A DNA stretch of 40,339 nucleotides, taken from positions 1-40,339 of the forward strand of contig JAPLUI010000308.1 in NCBI GenBank assembly GCA_026397725.1. Reading direction: 5' to 3'. Position numbers and translations under genes: made by a program. Origin of the DNA: Verrucomicrobiota bacterium (lineage in GTDB: Bacteria > Verrucomicrobiota > Verrucomicrobiia > Verrucomicrobiales > Akkermansiaceae). Within the stretch, counting starts at the first letter, position 1, and every line of letters starts with the position of its first letter. The notes under the pieces were generated by a model that did no database searches, was not told the DNA's origin, and saw only the letters and a list, made by a program, of their open reading frames with translations. Below are positions 17,301 to 24,828 of the stretch, piece after piece.

Positions 17301-19086
17301 GGGGGTTGATTACACCAACGCGAACTTCGGCACCGGCAACAGCTTCGCGCCGCGGACGAACGTCAGCGGCAGCGGCGGCATCCAAGCGGTCGGCGGCACC
17401 GGCCAGACCCTCAGCGGCAACGTCAGCGCCGGGGCGACGGCGACCCCGAACCTGGCCTTCGGCAAAGTCCACGTCGGCACCGCCCCGACGCTCAGCTATC
17501 AGATCAACAACACCGGCGCCAGCGGCTCGCGGCTGCGCGGGGCCATCCAAACGAGCGTCAACGGCGGCAACCTCACCGACTCCCGCCTCAGCGGGGCCGG
17601 CGTCACTGCGGGAAATTTCGGCGCGATCCTGCCCGGCGGCAATTCCGGCAGCCTGCCCGTGACCTTCACCGTCAGCAGCGCCGGACCCCTGACCGGCCAG
17701 ACGGTCCGCCTGCTCAACAACTTCGACAACGTCGCCGATCAAACGCTGTCGATCACCGGCACCGCCTACCGCTATGCCGTCCCGAGCGCCCACACGCCCG
17801 CGCCGGTGGCCTTCGGAAACTTCCACGTCGGGGCCACGCCACCCTCGCAGTTGCTCACCATCTCGAACCTGGCGGCCAACGACACGTTTTCCGAAGCTCT
17901 CAATGCCAGCATCGGCGGCGCGACCGGCGGGGTGACCACCAACGGTGGCTCCTTCACCGCCTTGTCGCCCGGCACGTCCAACGGCAGCTCGCTGGCCGTC
18001 GGCATCGGCACCGGCAGCGCGGGCTCCAAAAACGGCACGGCCACCATCTCCCTAACCAGCAACGGCATCGGCAGCAGCGAGCTGGGGCTCACGCCCTTGG
18101 CGGCACAAACGGTGACCGTCACCGGCAGCGTCTATCGCCTCGCCCAGGCGGCGCTGCCCGGCGGGACCAACCTCAATCTCGGCATCTTCCATGCGGGCGA
18201 CCTGGCGCAAGTGACCGTCAGCGTCACCAATACGGCGACCACCGACGGCTTTTCCGAGGCGCTCGACGGTTCCTTCTCCGGCAATACCGGCGCGCTCACC
18301 GGCAGCGGCTCGTTCACGGCGCTGGCCCCCGGAGCCGCGAGCGGCGCGACCAAGGTGACGCTTGACACCACCACCGTCGGCGTCAAGTCCGGCACCGCGA
18401 CGCTGGCCCTGGTCTCGAACGGCGTCGGCAGCAGCGGGTTGGCCAACACCCCCTTGCTGTCGCAGGTGATCGCCGCCACCGGGCAGGTCAACCGCTACGC
18501 GGCGCCCCTCGTCACCAAGGACAGCGGCACGGCGACCCTCAGCGGCAGCGGCAATGCCTACACGGTAACCTTCGGCCGCCGGACCTTGGGCGAGAACCCG
18601 CCTGCCGTGACGCTGCGCCTGACCAACAGCGCCGCCGCGCCGGCCGACACCCTGGCCGGCTCGTTCGCCGCCGCGGCACCGGACTTCACCTTCTCGGGCT
18701 TCGGCAGCTTCAGCAACCTCGGGGCCGGACAAAGCCAGCAGCATCTCATCGTCGCCCTCCAAACCGACAGCCCCGGCACCTTCAGCCAGACGATCACGCT
18801 CAACGGCTTCAGCCAGAACACCAGCGGTTACAACGGCGCGCTCAGTCCGCTGACCATCACCCTCACCGGCGAGGTCGCGGCCGCGCCGACCTTGAAGATC
18901 CAGGTGGCAGGGGCCAACGCCGTGCTCTCCTGGCCGCTCGCCGAACAGGACTGGGTGTTGAAAAAGGGCAACGATCTCGTCGGCTGGAGCGTCGTCACCG
19001 AGCCGGTGGTCAACACCCCCACCGAGCACACCGTCACCACCCCGCGCGGCGGCGCACCCAAGCTGTTCTTCAGGCTCGAGAAATAA
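14347..19086 (+). CDS. Giant secreted beta-strand-repeat / choice-of-anchor-D surface protein
   Basis: 1579 aa. The signal peptide runs to about residue 26 (TPPGRAA). The next ~800 residues are passenger-type beta-solenoid sequence rich in G, N, T and S. They include a unit of 257-258 aa repeated about 2.6 times with very high DNA identity (markers LLLNQAGDAHYLRLQNGASF and LTFGPSLVARGTAVIGQA). A second solenoid region (about 810-1030) follows. Then come four ~110-120-aa modules of choice-of-anchor-D/ASPM-like type, each beginning like LAFGKVHVGTAP, VAFGNFHVGATP or LNLGIFHAGDLA. The end (LKIQVAGANAVLSWPLAEQD...FFRLE) is the short C-terminal beta domain common on Verrucomicrobial secreted proteins. 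There is no outer-membrane barrel. It is probably a cell-surface adhesin or polysaccharide-binding scaffold. Long antisense frames here are composition artefacts. Confidence 0.85.
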   Translation: MKNRACLFTTACAISLSFSLTPPGRAADVVATWAGAASATWADDVNWTCVPGPNVFPNNGGSTYNAVINASGGPYTVSLATDIVIQKLTLNSADATLELQSGNLTALTGVTLANGVLRMNGGTLLNTTVTPTGGSVVFSGSSGNILNGATLGGDLVLNQAGDYHSLRLQNGASFTGNAQLGTPDGYGVVLGYEQTGTLYAKTLNFDPAFGNAYLSIDGDHTLTFGSSLVARGSAVIGQAYFVGGTSTLVNQGRISADLVGQTLTINPSVFTNQGIAETINGATLTLNASTAWSNATGGTIRATGAGSILNFYGNYTNAGSIVLADSTLNLHGTFNTAALGLTGFSRSGTSVVNIAGDLDNTGGTLALTAATGDWTMAGGRIIGGTITQAGGARLLFSGNGGSRLDDATFSGDLLLNQAGDAHYLRLQNGASFTGNAYVGTPDGYQVILSYEQTGSLNAKTLNFDPLFGNAYLSIDGDNTLTFGPSLVARGTAIIGQAVFVAGTSTLINKGRIAADLAGQTLTISPAVFTNQGIAEAINGATLAIQATDWSNAAGGTLRATGTGSILNVYGNYTNVGNIVLADSTLNLYGTFTTAALGVGGFSRSGASVVNIVGDLDNTGGTFALTAATGDWTLAGGRIIGGTITQAGGAKLLFPGYGSNRLDGATFNGDLLLNQAGDAHYLRLQNGASFTGNAQLGTPDGSSVILGYEQTGTLNAKTLNFDPASGNAYLTIEGGNTLTFGPTLVARGTAVIGQAYFVGGTSTLVNQGRISADLAGQTLTINPAVFTNQGLVEAVNGASLTLQATDLTNLPDATLTGGSWKSFAGSSLWFYYEGFTTNAADLTLDGAGSVMWVTPSQTPLEDVLTSNAGGGALRILGGRNYPTNAFTNAGTLQLGGGTFTPTALTNSASGQLFGFGTVAVRPTNSGTIRSVGGTLAFTNGIQGGSGTVQVDSGSTLNLSAGAASGSSADFLLQNGNLVLGTKTFAVGVDYTNANFGTGNSFAPRTNVSGSGGIQAVGGTGQTLSGNVSAGATATPNLAFGKVHVGTAPTLSYQINNTGASGSRLRGAIQTSVNGGNLTDSRLSGAGVTAGNFGAILPGGNSGSLPVTFTVSSAGPLTGQTVRLLNNFDNVADQTLSITGTAYRYAVPSAHTPAPVAFGNFHVGATPPSQLLTISNLAANDTFSEALNASIGGATGGVTTNGGSFTALSPGTSNGSSLAVGIGTGSAGSKNGTATISLTSNGIGSSELGLTPLAAQTVTVTGSVYRLAQAALPGGTNLNLGIFHAGDLAQVTVSVTNTATTDGFSEALDGSFSGNTGALTGSGSFTALAPGAASGATKVTLDTTTVGVKSGTATLALVSNGVGSSGLANTPLLSQVIAATGQVNRYAAPLVTKDSGTATLSGSGNAYTVTFGRRTLGENPPAVTLRLTNSAAAPADTLAGSFAAAAPDFTFSGFGSFSNLGAGQSQQHLIVALQTDSPGTFSQTITLNGFSQNTSGYNGALSPLTITLTGEVAAAPTLKIQVAGANAVLSWPLAEQDWVLKKGNDLVGWSVVTEPVVNTPTEHTVTTPRGGAPKLFFRLEK
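14824..16770 (+). repeat. Intragenic 774/771-bp tandem repeats, about 2.6 copies
   Basis: The phrase CAAGCGGGGGATGCCCAC or its close variant recurs at about 14821, 15595 and 16366, giving periods of 774 and 771 bp. All three copies stay in frame. The third is partial, diverging after about 16740. Near-identity at DNA level suggests recent duplication or gene conversion. Confidence 0.85.
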
Positions 19087-19374
19087 CGGCGCCAGGCCCG
19101 ACCGCCACCTCGAATACTGGGTCAGCCAGCCGGTGGACGCGTACCGCGTCATCCGAAAATGCTGATGGCCACGATGGGCAATATCCGGCCACAGACGAAT
19201 AAGAAGAAAGTTGTGTCGGGGTTGGCCAGAGCGTGTAGAGTGGCCACATGAGAGCCATGAAAATCACAGAGTAGAGACAAGCGGCCAGTCTTGAAATGCC
19301 ACGAAATACTCACCCCCGCCATGCCGTAAGCAACCACCGACCGCACGCTTGTGCTGCAAACCCGCCTGCCAACC

Positions 19375-21033
19375 ATGACCCGCACCTTGTTACCCCTGTT
19401 CGCACTCGCCACGGCGCTCTCCGCCCAAGAACCGATCCGCCAGGCGGCGGAAGCCCGCTTGTGGCTCAAAGTGCCGGCCGGGCAGGCGCCGCTGCGCGGC
19501 GTCGTGGTTTCTAACGGCAGCGCCACGCCGGCGGCGTGGGAAAAGGATCCGGCCGTGCGCGAGCGCCACACCGACGTCGTGTTTCCGATCCGCTGGTGGG
19601 CGTGGAGCGACCTCTCCATCACCTTCACCCCGGCGCAGGACGGCTCCGTCGAGGTGGTGCTCTGCGGCCCCTGGGCACAGGACAAAATCGCCGGCCTCGT
19701 CCGCCAGGAAATCCTCTGGGATGACCTCAGCGCCGTGGGCACCACCCTGCAAAACGGCGGCTTCGAGGAAACTGCTGACAAGCACCCGGCAGCCTGGCAA
19801 ACCCCATGGGCACCCTATCCGAGTGCCGCCGCCTGGCCGCTCGCAGGAGCCACACCTCTAACGGGAAAGTGCCTCGCCGCGACCTGGCACAACCGCCCGC
19901 TGGCCCAAACGCTCCAGCTCAAGGCCGGTCAAAAAGTCGTCCTGCGACTCCACGCGAAAGCCGCCACGCCGCCCAACTTCACGCCGCCGCAGCGCCTCGG
20001 TGCCGACACCCCGGCGCACCGCGCGCTGGCCGGCCTCAAGCGCGGGGTGAACCTCGGCAACGGCTGGGAGGCCCCGCCACCTTACACCTGGGGCATCCGC
20101 TTCACCACCGAGGACATCGACCGCATCGCGGCGGAGGGCTTCGACCACCTCCGGGTGCCCGTCGCCTTCCACTACCACCTCAAGCCCGGCACCCAGGGCT
20201 GGGAACTCTCCCCCACCCTGCTCACCGACCTCGAACCGGTCCTGCGCCGGGCGCTCGACAAGAACCTGCGCGTGTTGCTAGATTGGCATCATTTCAACGA
20301 CCTGACCGCCGACCCGGCGGCCAACGTCGCGCGTTTCGTCGGCGGCTGGCAAGCCATCGCCCGCCATTTCCAGGCCTGGCCGCCCGGTCTGTTCCTCGAG
20401 CTGCTCAACGAACCCTGCGCGGCCCTAACCACCACCGCCGCCAATCCCATCTATCAGCAAGCCATCGCCGCCATCCGGGCCATCGACCCCACCCGCATCC
20501 TCGTTGTCAGTCCCGGCAATTGGGGCCAGGTGAGTGAACTCGACCAACTCCGCCTGCCGGATGCGGACGAGCGGCTCATCGTCACGTTCCACTGTTACGA
20601 GCCGTTTCACTTCACCCATCAAGGCGCGAGCTGGGTGCAACTCCAGGACTTGCGGGGCGTCGTCTATCCCGGCCCGCCGGACCAGCCGCTCCAGCTTCCG
20701 GACTCGCTCCGCGACAACGCCGGTGTGCGTGCTTTCATTGAGGCCTACAACACCCGGCCTGCCGCGCAAAACCCCTGCTCCGCCCGCGCGGTCATGGAAG
20801 CCCTCGATGGCGCTCGCGAGTGGTCGCGGTATTTCGGCAGGCCCATCCACCTCGGCGAATTCGGCTGCCACAACGTCGGCGACCTCGCCAGCCGCGGCCG
20901 CTACCTCAAGGATGTTAGAACCCTCGCCGAGGCCCGCAAAATCCCGTGGACCCTCTGGGAATGGAAGGCCAGCTTCGGCTATTGGGATCCGGCGAAAAAC
21001 CAGCCGCGCTTCCGCAGCAGCCTGTTTGAATGA
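19375..21033 (+). CDS. Secreted GH5-family endoglucanase
   Basis: 552 aa from the ATG at 19375, which gives a compact signal peptide (MTRTLLPLFALATALSAQ). Residues ~20-200 form a beta-sandwich region resembling a carbohydrate-binding module. The catalytic barrel starts at LKRGVNLGNGWEAPP. GH5 marks are FDHLRVPVAFHYHL, VLLDWHHFND, the acid/base Glu in LELLNEPC (about residue 345), FHCYEPFHFTHQGASW, the nucleophile Glu in HLGEFGC (about 495) and WTLWEWKASFGYWD. It appears complete. It hydrolyses beta-1,4-glucans or related hemicellulose outside the cytoplasm. It follows the surface-protein gene in the same direction (gap 288 bp) and converges on ruvC. Confidence 0.9.
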   Translation: MTRTLLPLFALATALSAQEPIRQAAEARLWLKVPAGQAPLRGVVVSNGSATPAAWEKDPAVRERHTDVVFPIRWWAWSDLSITFTPAQDGSVEVVLCGPWAQDKIAGLVRQEILWDDLSAVGTTLQNGGFEETADKHPAAWQTPWAPYPSAAAWPLAGATPLTGKCLAATWHNRPLAQTLQLKAGQKVVLRLHAKAATPPNFTPPQRLGADTPAHRALAGLKRGVNLGNGWEAPPPYTWGIRFTTEDIDRIAAEGFDHLRVPVAFHYHLKPGTQGWELSPTLLTDLEPVLRRALDKNLRVLLDWHHFNDLTADPAANVARFVGGWQAIARHFQAWPPGLFLELLNEPCAALTTTAANPIYQQAIAAIRAIDPTRILVVSPGNWGQVSELDQLRLPDADERLIVTFHCYEPFHFTHQGASWVQLQDLRGVVYPGPPDQPLQLPDSLRDNAGVRAFIEAYNTRPAAQNPCSARAVMEALDGAREWSRYFGRPIHLGEFGCHNVGDLASRGRYLKDVRTLAEARKIPWTLWEWKASFGYWDPAKNQPRFRSSLFE

Positions 21034-21093
21034 CCGGAGCGCCGGCTGCCAGCGGGCGAGACAGGCCGGCGTCCGCGCCCGTGGTGGATTGCG

Positions 21094-21597
21094 TTAGACC
21101 AGCCGCCGCTCGAGGAGTTTGGCCTTGAGGGGATCCGCGGCCTGCAGGTGGGCCAGGGCGATGGCCAGGGCGTCGGCGGCGTCGGGAGGCGGCGTGGCGG
21201 CCAACCCGAGCAGGATGCGGACCATGAAGGCGACTTGGGATTTGTCCGCGGTACCTTTGCCAACGACCGCCATCTTGACCTTGCGCGGGGCGTATTCGTA
21301 CACCCGGAGGCCGTGATCGGCGGCGGCGATCAGGGCGGCGGCACGGGCCGCCCCCATCGAAATGGCGGTTTGATGGGACTGCACGTAAATGATCCCTTCG
21401 ACCGCGACCTCGTCGGGCTGGAATTTTTGGATGACGTTGACCAAATGCGTGCGGATGGCGGATAGCGCGGCGGATTGCGGCAGCCTGACGGGGATGCTGA
21501 TGACGTCAAAGGTGAGCACCATGGGCGTGCGGGGATCGCCTTCCAGAACCGCGTAACCGGTGTTTCTAACAGCAGGATCGATGGCGAGCACGCGCAT
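21094..21597 (-). CDS. ruvC: Crossover junction endodeoxyribonuclease RuvC
   Basis: 167 aa, normal RuvC length. It resolves Holliday junctions with RuvAB. The four acidic catalytic residues are in place: D7 (MRVLAIDPAVRNTGYAV), E67 (VAVEGIIY), and D139/D142 in TPPPDAADALAIALAH. The start ATG at 21597 leaves only 8 bp to the upstream antitoxin gene on the same strand. ruvA and ruvB are not in the window. The stop TAA is part of a GTTAG/CTAAC pentamer. Confidence 0.92.
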   Translation of the reverse strand: MRVLAIDPAVRNTGYAVLEGDPRTPMVLTFDVISIPVRLPQSAALSAIRTHLVNVIQKFQPDEVAVEGIIYVQSHQTAISMGAARAAALIAAADHGLRVYEYAPRKVKMAVVGKGTADKSQVAFMVRILLGLAATPPPDAADALAIALAHLQAADPLKAKLLERRLV

Positions 21598-21605
21598 GGG
21601 TCAGA

Positions 21606-21857
21606 CTACCATTTTCCTGCGGCGGCGTGAATGAGTTGCGAGGAGTCCCCGGCGGTGAGCATCGTCTCACCGGTGCGGTCGCGCCAGACAGCAGGGCGGT
21701 CCGCCCGGTTGACTGCAGGCGGCATGGCCGCTTGATCAGGGATCGCACGGGCGACGGGTTTGCCACGCCGGGTGATGTCGATTTCCTCGCCCGCATGACC
21801 CCAGCTCAAGAGGCTGGCGCAGTGATGGCGATGGTCGTCGACGGTGGCGGTTTTCAT
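21606..21857 (-). CDS. Phd/YefM-family antitoxin, apparently orphan
   Basis: 83 aa from the ATG at 21855-21857; the frame extends upstream to 22037 without homology. The N-terminus MKTATVDDHRHHCASLLSW, followed by AGEEIDITRRGKPVARAIP, is the conserved DNA-binding and dimerisation part of Phd/YefM antitoxins. The C-terminal toxin-binding tail is unusual, and no PIN/Doc/RelE toxin follows; ruvC begins 8 bp later. It is probably a leftover of a toxin-antitoxin pair, although solitary autoregulators exist. Confidence 0.75.
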   Translation of the reverse strand: MKTATVDDHRHHCASLLSWGHAGEEIDITRRGKPVARAIPDQAAMPPAVNRADRPAVWRDRTGETMLTAGDSSQLIHAAAGKW

Positions 21858-22020
21858 GGCACCGCAAGGCTGCCGCGGATGGCCGCTGCGGTCAAGGGGA
21901 AACGGACATTTCCCAAGTGGAGGATGGGTTGTACGCCGGGGATGACGTGATTCCGGCGACCGGGCCAATTCCGCCAAGCGCAGACTTGCCGGATTCTTCC
22001 GCCGCCGTCTATACTCCGGC

Positions 22021-22587
22021 GTGGCCGTCAAAAACATTGTCTATTTCGATCTGGAAACCCAACGCAGCTTCGGCGACGTCGGGGGCTTCGCCAACAAAGC
22101 CAAAATGGGAATCTCCGTGGGGGTCACCTACAGCACCGCCCGCGGCACCTATGAGATTTACTCGGAAAACGACTTGGAACGCCTCGGTGAGGAACTCATC
22201 CGCGCCGACCTGGTGGTTGGCTGGAATCACCTGCAATTCGATTATCCGGTCCTCCAGCCCCACATTTTCCACACTCTCGCGGGTCAAACGCTCAATCTCG
22301 ACATGATGCTGGAGTTGGAGAAGAAGCTCGGGTTTCGCCTGAAACTTGACTCGGTCGCCTCCGCCACCCTTGGCACCGGCAAGACCGCCGACGGCCTCGA
22401 CGCCCTCCGCTGGTGGCAGGAACACAAGAAATCCGGCGACTTCGCCCCGCTGCGGAAAATCGCCGAGTACTGCGCCTTTGATGTGAAAGTCACCAAGTGC
22501 GTCCACGAATACGCGCTGCAACACGGGCTCTTGAAATACGACGACCGCAACGGGCGCATCGCGGAAATCGCCGTGGACTGGCAATAG
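22021..22587 (+). CDS. DEDDy-type 3'-5' exonuclease-like (RNase H-fold) protein
   Basis: 188 aa, starting with GTG at 22021. Catalytic motifs: ExoI VYFDLETQ (D10, E12), ExoII VGWNHLQFDYPVL (D74) and ExoIII EYCAFDVKVTK (Y150, D154). The arrangement matches YprB-like and predicted 3'-5' exonuclease proteins. A DNA or RNA trimming role is probable. It is transcribed away from the antitoxin/ruvC pair; the two 5' regions overlap at the level of the longer antitoxin frame, so the short antitoxin start at 21857 is preferred. Confidence 0.85.
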   Translation: MAVKNIVYFDLETQRSFGDVGGFANKAKMGISVGVTYSTARGTYEIYSENDLERLGEELIRADLVVGWNHLQFDYPVLQPHIFHTLAGQTLNLDMMLELEKKLGFRLKLDSVASATLGTGKTADGLDALRWWQEHKKSGDFAPLRKIAEYCAFDVKVTKCVHEYALQHGLLKYDDRNGRIAEIAVDWQ

Positions 22588-22607
22588 CCAGGCAAGCTCC
22601 GCCCGCC

Positions 22608-22715
22608 TTAGATCCAGCCGATTTCCTGCAGCAGCCCGTAACAGGCCCAGGCAAACACCACAACCAGGGCAATGAGGAAAACCTTGACGGCAAATTCGAT
22701 GCTGAAGCGGGTCAT
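22608..22715 (-). CDS. 35-aa single-pass membrane miniprotein
   Basis: The ATG at 22713-22715 opens a frame with a charged N-terminus (MTRFSIEFAVKV), a clean hydrophobic helix (FLIALVVVFAWACYGLL) and a short polar tail (QEIGWI), stopping with TAA at 22608-22610. It is intact between the exonuclease gene (20 bp away, convergent) and repeat DNA. Its composition is that of a real small membrane protein. Function is unknown. Confidence 0.5.
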   Translation of the reverse strand: MTRFSIEFAVKVFLIALVVVFAWACYGLLQEIGWI

Positions 22716-22820
22716 GTCGGCACGCGTTTAAGCAGGCCCACCCGCCGTTGCCAAGCGGAAAGGTCCGGAAAATTCCGCGACGACCTCATGGTTGATTCTA
22801 GCATCGAGCTGGGTGGTGGC

Positions 22821-22880
22821 CGCTCTGGAATCCCACCATCCGCTCTGGAATCCCACCATCCACTCTGGCATCCCACCATC
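22821..22880 (+). repeat. Three tandem 20-bp repeats in a gene-poor spacer
   Basis: CGCTCTGGAATCCCACCATC is present twice exactly (22821-22840, 22841-22860) and once with changes (22861-22880), then a partial copy. The 470-bp spacer 22716-23188 otherwise shows no convincing gene. It is pyrimidine-rich on this strand and reads like non-coding DNA. Confidence 0.8.
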
Positions 22881-23188
22881 CGCCCTGCCAATCCATTCGC
22901 ATTGGCATTGAAATTGATCCTGCAGGTGGATTTCGCCCCCCACCATCCTGGGCCGGCCAAGAACCTGGCATCCCCTCTTCAGCCCTTCCTGGGTTCGGAA
23001 TTCCAAGTTAGAATTTGGTGCTTGGGATTTTTCGCCTGGCCGTCCACCCTCGCTCCCGCATCCCGAGCCCGGCTGCAATCCAACATCACCAAGCATAAAT
23101 TCCAAACCAAGAACACGGCGTCCCTTCTGCATCCCTTTTCTTCCGTCGGAAATTTCATGCATAAATTTCAATCCTTCCAATCTTTCTC

Positions 23189-24784
23189 ATGCGCAGCACC
23201 TCCCCAAGCAAATTCCTGGCAATCGTGCAAGCAGTGCGTGGCCACTGGCGGGTGCTCCTCCTGGTGACGCTGGCGATGGTCGGGGCGGTGGGGTTCTGGG
23301 GGTACCGGAAGGTGCAGGCCATCCTGAACCCGGCGGTGCCCAAGGCGATGGTGCTGAACATGGTGGTGCCCGACGACGTGAACTCCATGGGGGACGCCAT
23401 CCTGAAGGGCTACGAAAGCATCATGGTGCCCTCGTTCGCAGCCGATCCGGTCATCACCGACGTTTCGCCCAGGTCGGCCCCCCCCGGCACGGTGGTCACG
23501 GTCACCGGCACCGGCTTCGGGGCCCAACAGGGGCTCAACGGTGTCGCGCTGAACATGACCGAGGCCGTCCCCAAGGTCGAGGTGCTCGAGTGGACCGACA
23601 CGAAGATCCGGTTCACAGTCCCGGAGCACACCACCACCGGCGACGTCACGGTCACCCTCTGGGAGTTGATCCGCATGGAAATGACCCCCAAGGGATACTT
23701 CCGGCCGCTCGTGAAGAACCCCCGCTCGTCCAACGGAGTCCGGTTCGAGGTGACCGGCCAGGAGGAGCACATCAAGCTCGGCAAGGCGATCTTCTTCGGA
23801 TGGACCCAACTCAACGAGGAAGCCTCGTCGCTGGTCAAGGTGCCCCGGCTGAAAATCAACGCCGACCCGTACAAGTACGTCAAATACGGGTTTCTCCCCC
23901 GCAACGACAAGGACTGCCTGGTCGATGAGGGTGAGGCGGAGCGGTTCTCCGAGCCCACGCCGATCGTGGGGGTGCGCATCCAGAAGGGGGTCGACGGGGA
24001 GATCCGGGTGGGCTACTCCTGCGCCTACTGCCACACCGGTCGCGATCCCGTGGACCACAAGATCACTGCGGGTCTCCCGTCGAGCACCCTGATGTTCGGC
24101 AAGCTGCTCGCGATGGCGGAGAACCTGCCGGAGGATCTGCGCCAGCAGGCGGACCGGTGGCCCGCCGGCACGAGCGACCTGACGTTCCGCTACTTCCCGG
24201 ACGGGATCGAGAACCCCACTGCGATCATGCTCGCCCGGGGCACCCACGGGTTCCGGTATTGGTCCTCCGCCGGGGTGCCCATGCCGGAATACCAGCGGCA
24301 CTCGAACGCCTGGATGAATCAGGGCTCGCCCTACATGGCACCGCTGAAGGTCTCCATCGCCCTCTGCTGCTACCTCAACAGCCTGACGCCGGTGCGCAAC
24401 ACGAAGGTGGATCGGGTCCAGGCGGTCCGGGGGCAGAAGGTGTTTGAGGAGGCCGGGTGCAACACCTGCCATTCGTCGTGGCTGGGCATGTACACCAACC
24501 AGAGCACGATCCCGTTCGACGTGATCGGCTCCAACGGCCAGCCGACCCTGCGAATGAAAGAGAGCGGCGGGATCCGGGTCGCGCCGCTCCTCTCGATCTA
24601 TGCCACGGCACCGTACCTTCATGACCACTCGGTGGCCACCCTGGACGACCTCTTGAATCCGCAGCGGCTCCTTCTCGGGAGCAGCGTTTACAGGAAGCCG
24701 TTCACGAAACACCCGGCCCATCCTTGGGTGATCCGGGACGAGGCGAAGCGCCGCGACCTCGTGGAGTATCTCAACTCGCTCTGA
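23189..24784 (+). CDS. Membrane-anchored diheme cytochrome c with IPT/TIG domain
   Basis: 531 aa. An N-terminal membrane helix at about 18-40 (WRVLLLVTLAMVGAVGFWGY) anchors it. An IPT/TIG immunoglobulin-like domain spans about 85-185 (VITDVSPRSAPPGTVVTVTG). Two haem-attachment motifs follow: CAYCH at 278-282 and CNTCH at 424-428. The ending YLHDHSVATLDDLLNP is typical of the di-haem cytochrome c peroxidase/oxidoreductase group. It should face the periplasm and transfer electrons. No Shine-Dalgarno is visible before the ATG. It precedes a beta-strand-repeat protein by 44 bp, possibly co-transcribed. The IPT fusion suggests docking to a glycan or partner protein. Confidence 0.85.
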   Translation: MRSTSPSKFLAIVQAVRGHWRVLLLVTLAMVGAVGFWGYRKVQAILNPAVPKAMVLNMVVPDDVNSMGDAILKGYESIMVPSFAADPVITDVSPRSAPPGTVVTVTGTGFGAQQGLNGVALNMTEAVPKVEVLEWTDTKIRFTVPEHTTTGDVTVTLWELIRMEMTPKGYFRPLVKNPRSSNGVRFEVTGQEEHIKLGKAIFFGWTQLNEEASSLVKVPRLKINADPYKYVKYGFLPRNDKDCLVDEGEAERFSEPTPIVGVRIQKGVDGEIRVGYSCAYCHTGRDPVDHKITAGLPSSTLMFGKLLAMAENLPEDLRQQADRWPAGTSDLTFRYFPDGIENPTAIMLARGTHGFRYWSSAGVPMPEYQRHSNAWMNQGSPYMAPLKVSIALCCYLNSLTPVRNTKVDRVQAVRGQKVFEEAGCNTCHSSWLGMYTNQSTIPFDVIGSNGQPTLRMKESGGIRVAPLLSIYATAPYLHDHSVATLDDLLNPQRLLLGSSVYRKPFTKHPAHPWVIRDEAKRRDLVEYLNSL

Positions 24785-24828
24785 TGAGAGGCTACAACTC
24801 ATCATCGAAAGCCATCGAAATCTGAAAT

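Noticed and set aside
14389..19152. Long antisense open frames (236-390 aa) opposite the 1579-aa surface protein
   Set aside because: They come from GC-rich codon bias and repeat structure. They are low-complexity (R/A/G/V/E), repeat in step with the sense gene and show no family motifs.
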